64,000 nucleotides of DNA from Hyaloscypha bicolor E (taxonomy: Eukaryota > Ascomycota > Leotiomycetes > Helotiales > Hyaloscyphaceae): positions 1,364,001 to 1,428,000 of the forward strand of contig NW_020194555.1 in NCBI RefSeq assembly GCF_002865645.1, read 5' to 3'. The translations under genes were made by a program, and so were the position numbers. Of the stretch, positions 57,808 to 64,000 are shown piece after piece. A model generated the notes under the pieces. It did not search any database. It was given only the letters and a program-made list of their open reading frames with translations, and was not told the origin of the DNA. Every line of letters begins with the position of its first letter. The first letter of the stretch is position 1.

Positions 57808-60800
57808 TATATAAGTAGACTCCAAACCCAAAATTCTTTCTTAATTATAAGTAATAGTATAACTAAGACAAATCCAGTTACTATAGATTGCCCTTATAAT
57901 ACTTTTACTATAATTATAACTCCATTTAAGGGAAAATATAAAATAATTTCCTTTTTTGCTTTTTTCGGGTATTAATTAGAAATATTAATAGTAGAATCTT
58001 TTTTTGGCTTAGTACTTAATATTATCTGAGTTCTTTACTAAAAACCTGATTTAGCCTTAGAATTATATAAATTAAATATTTCTAATAAAATAATTTTACT
58101 AAACCTTTAAATCTTATTAATATTATATCTTAATTTCTTTATAGAAAGCCTTAAATATAATCAAGTATTATTTTATATAATTTACTTTATACTAAAGATA
58201 TAGTACTCTTATTCTTTATATTTTAAAGATATAGTACTTTTATTTCTTATATTTTAAAAATATAATATATTTATTTCCTATATTTTGAATTTATATTTTA
58301 TATATTATTATATCTCTAGCTACTATTCCCTAAAGTATCTCTCAAATATTATTTATTTATAATAACTACTATTTTCTAGATATAAGAGAATAGGAAATTA
58401 CTTTAAATAGAATTATTAAGGATATTAAGAAGAAATCCGAAATTTTCAAATCTATAATAAAAGAACTTCTTATTACTATATTACTTCTTATATATATAAT
58501 AAACTTTAATCTTACTTCTAGTTTTATTAAGCCTTTCTAAAATATAATTAATAAAATATAAGCAGACTTATTCTTTTCCGAATATATATATAATAGCTTT
58601 AAAGAGTTCTTAAAAAATATATAAGATTAGAATAAGGAATTTAGATATAATCTTTTAGTTTTATAAAATAAAAGAATATTAGAAAGAGAGTTTTAGGTTA
58701 GAATAAAGAGATAGCTAGAATATAATAGAAAAGAAAAAGAGAAAATATCTTGAAATTCTCTAATATAAAATAATAATAAAAAAGAAAGAAATATTAAGTC
58801 TCAAGAAATAGGCTATTTTTTTTAATAAATTATAAAAAGAGTTCAAATAGTAAATAGATATTATTTTATTAAAAATATAAAAAGTATAAGTAATATAATT
58901 ATTAATTTAATAATTCTAATAATTCTAGCTATTATTTAATTTACTATTATCTAGATATTAAAATAATAAAACTTATTTAAATACTTTCTAATTCTAGAAT
59001 TATATCTTAATATATTATAATATTTCTTTTTAAGTAATATAATTTAATTATTAAATAGGAAATAATATTAAATACTATTAGAAAAAGCAAGATTTCTAAA
59101 TACTATAATTAAAGTAATTATTAAAATTTAGTTCGGAATTTTAAAGAAAGAGGCTTTATTTCTCGGATTTATCTTAATAATAATAAGGTAATTATATTAA
59201 TATTCTTTATATATTGACTTTCCTTAGCTTAGCTTTATATATATTTAATAATACTAGTTTTAGATATTATTTATAAAACAAAGTAATATAATTAATAAGA
59301 AATCTTATTAATTTCTAGCTTTATACTTAAAATATAATACTTTTATTTATTATATTTTTAGTCTATTTACTTTTTTTATTTCTATAAAACTATAGTGCCT
59401 TTATTTACTATATTTTAAATATATATATAGCTAATTCTTTCTAAGAAATAAATATTACTAGAGCTATTTTTTATATTAGCTTTTATTTTATAAATAGTAA
59501 AATAATAGCTAATTATATTTGGGCCCTTTAATAATTATAGGCTATATATAGTCTATAGCCAAATATATTACTACTTATTATTTTTATAAACTTTATTTCT
59601 ATTATTATTATTACTATAATAAAGATCTTTTTAGAAGTAGCTTATTTCTTTTATAATTAGTATAATAATTAAAATATAAAAGTAAATTATAGGCCAAGCT
59701 TTTTTAAAAGCAAAAAAAAAAAAATAAGATATTAAAAGTAATAATTATAGCTTATAATAAAATTTTTTTAATATAGTATATAATTATTTGGTTTATTACT
59801 AAAAAAGAATATATTGGGAATCTAATAGAAATAAAATACAAGTATAATCTAATATTATATATAAGTTATATATTATATATTAAAGATTAATAGCTTATAT
59901 TTTATAAGAAAAAGCTTATAAGATTCTAAATTAACTAGTATTTATATTTTAATATAACTATATTAAATACTATAAAAAAATTATACTTTTTAATTAAATT
60001 AGATTTTAGTAAATATTATAATAATCTTTTTAATTTTTAGGAAAAGATTTATAATATAATTATAAAACAAATTATCTAGCTTTAAAGCAAATAGTTTATA
60101 TAATAAATATAGTAATAATTCTATATTCTAGAAGCTTTTTACTCGAATTATAAAGGCCAAATATTATATAAAATAATAGATCTAGTATATAAATAAATAT
60201 AATTAGTAAATAATAATAAATATATTAGTATATTTACTAAATAATACAGAATTATTTATATATATAAAATTACTAAAAAGAAACTAGAAATAGAGAACTT
60301 TAATTCTTAATAGTATTTATATAAGTCGGCTTATTATATATAGCCTATATATAATCTTTAGGTAATTACTTATAAATAAATTAGAAAAACCGATTTTATT
60401 TCGAATTATAGAATTATTTAGAATAAGAGGCTTAATTTATAAAAGAATAAAATTTATTCTAGAAAGATATTATTAATATAGCTATAGTTATTAATAGTTA
60501 TATAATATAATTATATAATATAAAGGTAATTAGAGGTAATAGAATATAGGTAATAGGTAATAATTATATAACCTTATATTATATAAGTAACTTAACTAGT
60601 AGCTAGTTCTTATTAGGCTTAATAGATTTAGGAATTATATATTAATATTATAATATTATAATTCTTACTTCTAAAGAATAACTTTACTAACTTATATAAA
60701 TAATATTTTATAATTATATAATAGTACTATATATTTCTAGTAAACTAATACTAATTAGTTTATATTTAGATTAGAATAAGATCTATTTATATATATAGAT

Positions 60801-61439
60801 TAGAAAGAATTAAGCTATATTTGCCTAAGATTTAATTACTTAGAGGCAAAGCTATTATTCTAGTTAAAGAGAAAATAACTATTAATTCTATTACCTATAA
60901 TTCGGTTATATAGGCAGGAAAGATATTTAATTTTACTAAGGTTTAATTATATTATATTAAAAAAGGAAATATTTATTAGTTCTATTATCTATAATTCGGT
61001 TATATAAATAGAAAAAGTACTTGATTTTACTAAGTACTAAAACAGTTAGCTATTTAACTATTCTATTTTATTTCTATTTAACTTCTATAAAATTCTCTTA
61101 AAAACTACCTTCTTTTAAATCTCTAGGGCTTTTAAGCTTTAGAACTATTAAGTTTTTCCGGAATTTTAATATTTTACTCTTTAAATTCCACTTCCTAAAT
61201 TTCTTATTATAGATAAAATATTTACCTTAAATATAATATCTTCTATAAATTATCTACTTTATAAACTACTTTTCTTTTTATAAATCTACCTTTTTTATAA
61301 ACTACTATACCTCGAACTAAATATAAGCCTATAAAAACATAATAATAGAATATATTATAATAAATAATTCTTTTATCGGATCTATCTAATCCAATTACTT
61401 TATAAATAATAATAATTATAAGGAATTAGTAAAAAAATA

Positions 61440-64000
61440 AAGATATGAAATTAACCTGAACTTTATTAGAGCAGATAAGATAACTAAGTTCTTAAATACC
61501 AAGCTATTTTAATATATTCTCTATAAAATAGTTAATAATAATCTTTAAAAGCTATTTAGATATAATTTCAAGAATTTTATTTATTAAGAGAACTTTAATA
61601 AATTTGAACTTCTAGAAATATTATATTTATATAAAATCCTTTAGTATAATAATATATTTATATAATAGAATAGTAATACTAATACTATTATAAATACTTT
61701 ATATACTATTATAAAGGAAAATAAATAGTATATATAATTAAATAAGGATATATTAGTAGCTAGACCAGACCTTATTAAAAGACTAATCCTATTAGGCTTT
61801 ATTACTCTTATAAAAAATAAGTGCCTAGAACCTATTATCTTTAATATTTCTATATTACTATTACCTTTTCTACTATTTTTTCTACTACCGTATCCTATAT
61901 CTCTACCAGATTTATATACTAGTATAGAAGCTCTAGAAATAAATAGTATATTTCTACTAGCTCTACTACTACTATTATAACTATATTCGAATAACTTCTA
62001 ATTCCCTTTAATTATAAAACTTATTAGAGAAATTATTAAGATCTATACTAAAAAGTAAAAATATAATAGATCTAATAGTAATTTTAATTATAAACTTACT
62101 ATTTTCTTTAATATTTATTAATATATAAAGCTTTTATAAGAGGCTCTAATACAAGCTTTTCCTACTATACTAAAGAAACTAGTTTAAGACTACTTCTATA
62201 GTAACTAGCTCTCTTAATATATATATAAAAAGGCTTATATTAATATTTATAGTTTCTTTAAAGGCCCTAGATTTAAATATCGAAATTTAGATATATGAAA
62301 TACTACTATATTAGCTTCTATAATAGCTAAATTCCCGGAAAAAATAATCTTTAAGATTATTTAATTACTAATTAATAAACTATATTAACTATAGTATAGT
62401 TTTATATTTAATTTACAAAATATCGAATTCCTCTATAATAAAATTATTATTTTTTATTAAGGCTTCCGGATATATAGATATATAATTTCAGACCCTTTTA
62501 TAAATCTCGACTAGCTTATTAATAAACTATAATTATCTATTACTATATAAAAGTAATAATAAGCTAATCCCGAAATCTTTTTTATTAATTAATAATATTA
62601 TTTTCAGAATTCTTTAAGTTATTATTTCTCCGGAAATTATTAATACGGATCTAGCTATAATTTCGGAGCCTATAATAATTATATCCCAAAGTTATATTTT
62701 ATATATAAAAAGCCCAAATACCACTTATAGAAATATATACTAAAAGAATAAAAGACTAAAAAGGCTTAATTTAGAAATAGAAATATCTATTAATTCAGAT
62801 CTCAAAATACCCGCAACTTTAATAAATACTTTAGTAGTACTTATATATAGTATATTACTAAAACTAAAGGTAAAGAAAATAATAAGAATAATAAGAACAA
62901 ATTAGTAAATAATACTTTTAAGGCTTTATTAGCAGAAATAAATAAAGAAGAGAAATATTACTTAGATTCTTACTTTACTTTAATTAAGAGCTTTTTAGCT
63001 ACTTTTACTACTTCTATTTTACTAATAATTATAGCTAATACCCTTATAAATAACCTTATTTCCCTTTCCTTTATATATTAGATAATAAGTAAAAACTATA
63101 TATTAGAGCCTATTAAATCCTTAATAAAAGATATCTAGACTTTTATAATTAATAATATATTAAGATATAATACTTACTGCTTTTATAGAGTTATAATTAA
63201 TACTAGAGCCTCTAGATACTTAATTACTAGTTCTAACTAATTCCAAGCTCTCTAGTAGACTAATAATAGTATTAAACTTAATAAAACTACTAAAGATTAA
63301 ATTAATATTTAGTTTAGTATTAGATCTATATCTTCTATTAAATTTATAATAGTAAATATACTAATTAGGTAAGTATAATTCTATATTATATCTTTAAAGA
63401 CTTTATTTTTATTTAGTTTAGCTAATATAGACAAGCTAGAAATCTATTTTAATAATCTTACTAATTATTTTATTATTTTTACTAGAAAATATATACCTAT
63501 AATATAATATTTCAGATATTATTTTCTGCTTTAAAATACTATACTATAAAACTTTATTTCCGAATTCTTTACTTATAACTTCTACTTTTTTATAGAAATC
63601 GAATTATAATATCTATACTATTATTTTAGTTATTTATTTATTAGTAAGCTCCGAAATATACTAGAATAAGCAGGCTATAATATTAATATAGAAGCCCTTA
63701 AATACCTTATAAAGTACTATAAGTAATGCCAGAAATATAGCCGATTATCCGGATAATTCAAGTTTAATCTAAAAGATAATATTAGCTTTAATTACTTTAT
63801 TATTATTAATATTTTCTATATTTCTAATAAGTTTATACTTTATATTATTAATAAAGGCACTTAATATTAAGCCAACTAATAGCTCCAAAATATTAATATA
63901 ATATATATCTGAAATATACTTAAATAATACTAGATTAATAACTATTTAGGCTCTTTTAATTAGATTATAGCAGATACCGGAAAGCAGTTTACTAATAAGA
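61440..64000 (+). pseudogene. Ty1/Copia-type retrotransposon polyprotein relic (runs off right edge)
   Basis: Degraded Gag-Pol of a Copia-type element, read left to right with many stops. In order: a zinc-knuckle remnant near 62690-62760 with the Cys codons changed to Tyr (frame YFIYKKPKYH); a protease-region remnant near 63180-63330 (NTRASRYL where D-[ST]-G-A is expected, then KLNKTTKD); GAG-pre-integrase SLANIDKLEIYFNNLTNY and a degraded L-x3-FGH box near 63600-63700; and the integrase start CQKYSRLSG followed by FKFNLKDNISFNYFI, with ADTGKQFTNK near 63970. The amino-acid changes are those expected from C-to-T and G-to-A mutation. The downstream reverse transcriptase lies beyond the window. 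No LTR can be recognised on the left. Confidence 0.75.

Larger units (their letters stand above)
39500..64000. other. AT-rich, RIP-type block
   Basis: About 24.5 kb of sequence dominated by A and T, rich in TA and poor in CA/TG and CG outside short islands. There are no long reading frames except those made by repeats. Where a source can still be read (right edge), it is a retrotransposon with stops in place of Gln, Arg and Trp, as C-to-T and G-to-A mutation by RIP would give. The left boundary with the gene-bearing part is abrupt, just after the HET gene stop at 39443. Stretches not listed separately (39.5-40.0, 40.6-41.9, 44-52.7, 56.3-57.1, 57.8-61.4 kb) contain nothing I can name. No centromere or telomere repeat is recognisable. 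Confidence 0.8.

Noticed and set aside
1..64000. CRISPR arrays, rRNA genes and clear tRNA genes
   Set aside because: I looked for spaced identical repeats, rRNA-conserved stretches and intact tRNA arms and saw none; the single A/B-box pair near 53.3 kb is too weak.

Overview
This is a 64 kb piece of a filamentous ascomycete genome (Pezizomycotina). The genes have very short spliceosomal introns, mostly 44-83 nt, with GTRAGT-type donors and CTAAC/CTGAC-like branch points. There are HET-domain genes, a fungal glucoamylase, a fungal Ras, and a sharp two-compartment base composition. A gene-bearing part of ordinary composition (about 1-39.4 kb) is followed by an extremely AT-rich, gene-free block (about 39.5-64 kb). 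In that block coding matches survive only as stop-riddled, C-to-T/G-to-A degraded retroelement remains, as repeat-induced point mutation (RIP) would leave. The exact order cannot be fixed from sequence alone; Leotiomycetes would fit but this is a guess.

Layout, 1-27 kb (mostly housekeeping and metabolic genes): the 5' end of a membrane-protein gene leaving the left edge (-); a HET-domain gene (2259-4307,+); a secreted glucoamylase GH15 + CBM20 (4467-6478,-) with a one-base frameshift just before the starch-binding domain; a large degenerate superfamily-1 helicase-like gene (7539-10906,-); a PhzF-family protein (11844-12800,-); a YVC1/TRP-type cation channel in five exons (13754-15971,-), divergent from a PI31-type proteasome regulator (16527-17698,+); a Sec14/CRAL-TRIO lipid-transfer protein (18699-20527,-); a MoaB/CinA-type protein with a 9-nt microexon (21316-22565,+); Ras (24443-25352,+); and a small protein with two Zn2Cys6-like cysteine arrays (26413-27348,-).

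Layout, 27-39.4 kb (accessory transition zone): local tandem and direct repeats; a dead HET-type gene whose two halves (28351-29326 and about 32240-33362) are separated by a piggyBac-type element of about 2.9 kb with long inverted termini and a transposase carrying two nonsense codons; a 277-bp MITE with 28-bp perfect inverted repeats whose interior resembles the piggyBac termini; an intact SDR oxidoreductase gene (35330-36425); a roughly 745-bp inverted-repeat element; and an intact HET-domain gene (37740-39443) sitting directly at the AT-rich boundary.

Layout, 39.5-64 kb: AT-rich RIP-type sequence with several minisatellites, two non-autonomous inverted-repeat elements (40045-40587 and 57156-57807), one un-degraded island of about 0.6 kb (52690-53290), and at the right edge a Ty1/Copia-type polyprotein relic (zinc knuckle, protease, GAG-pre-integrase and integrase remnants) running off the window.

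The housekeeping genes do not form a cluster or shared pathway. The coherent story is evolutionary: self/non-self recognition (HET) genes beside a transposon graveyard, one of them already split by a transposon.
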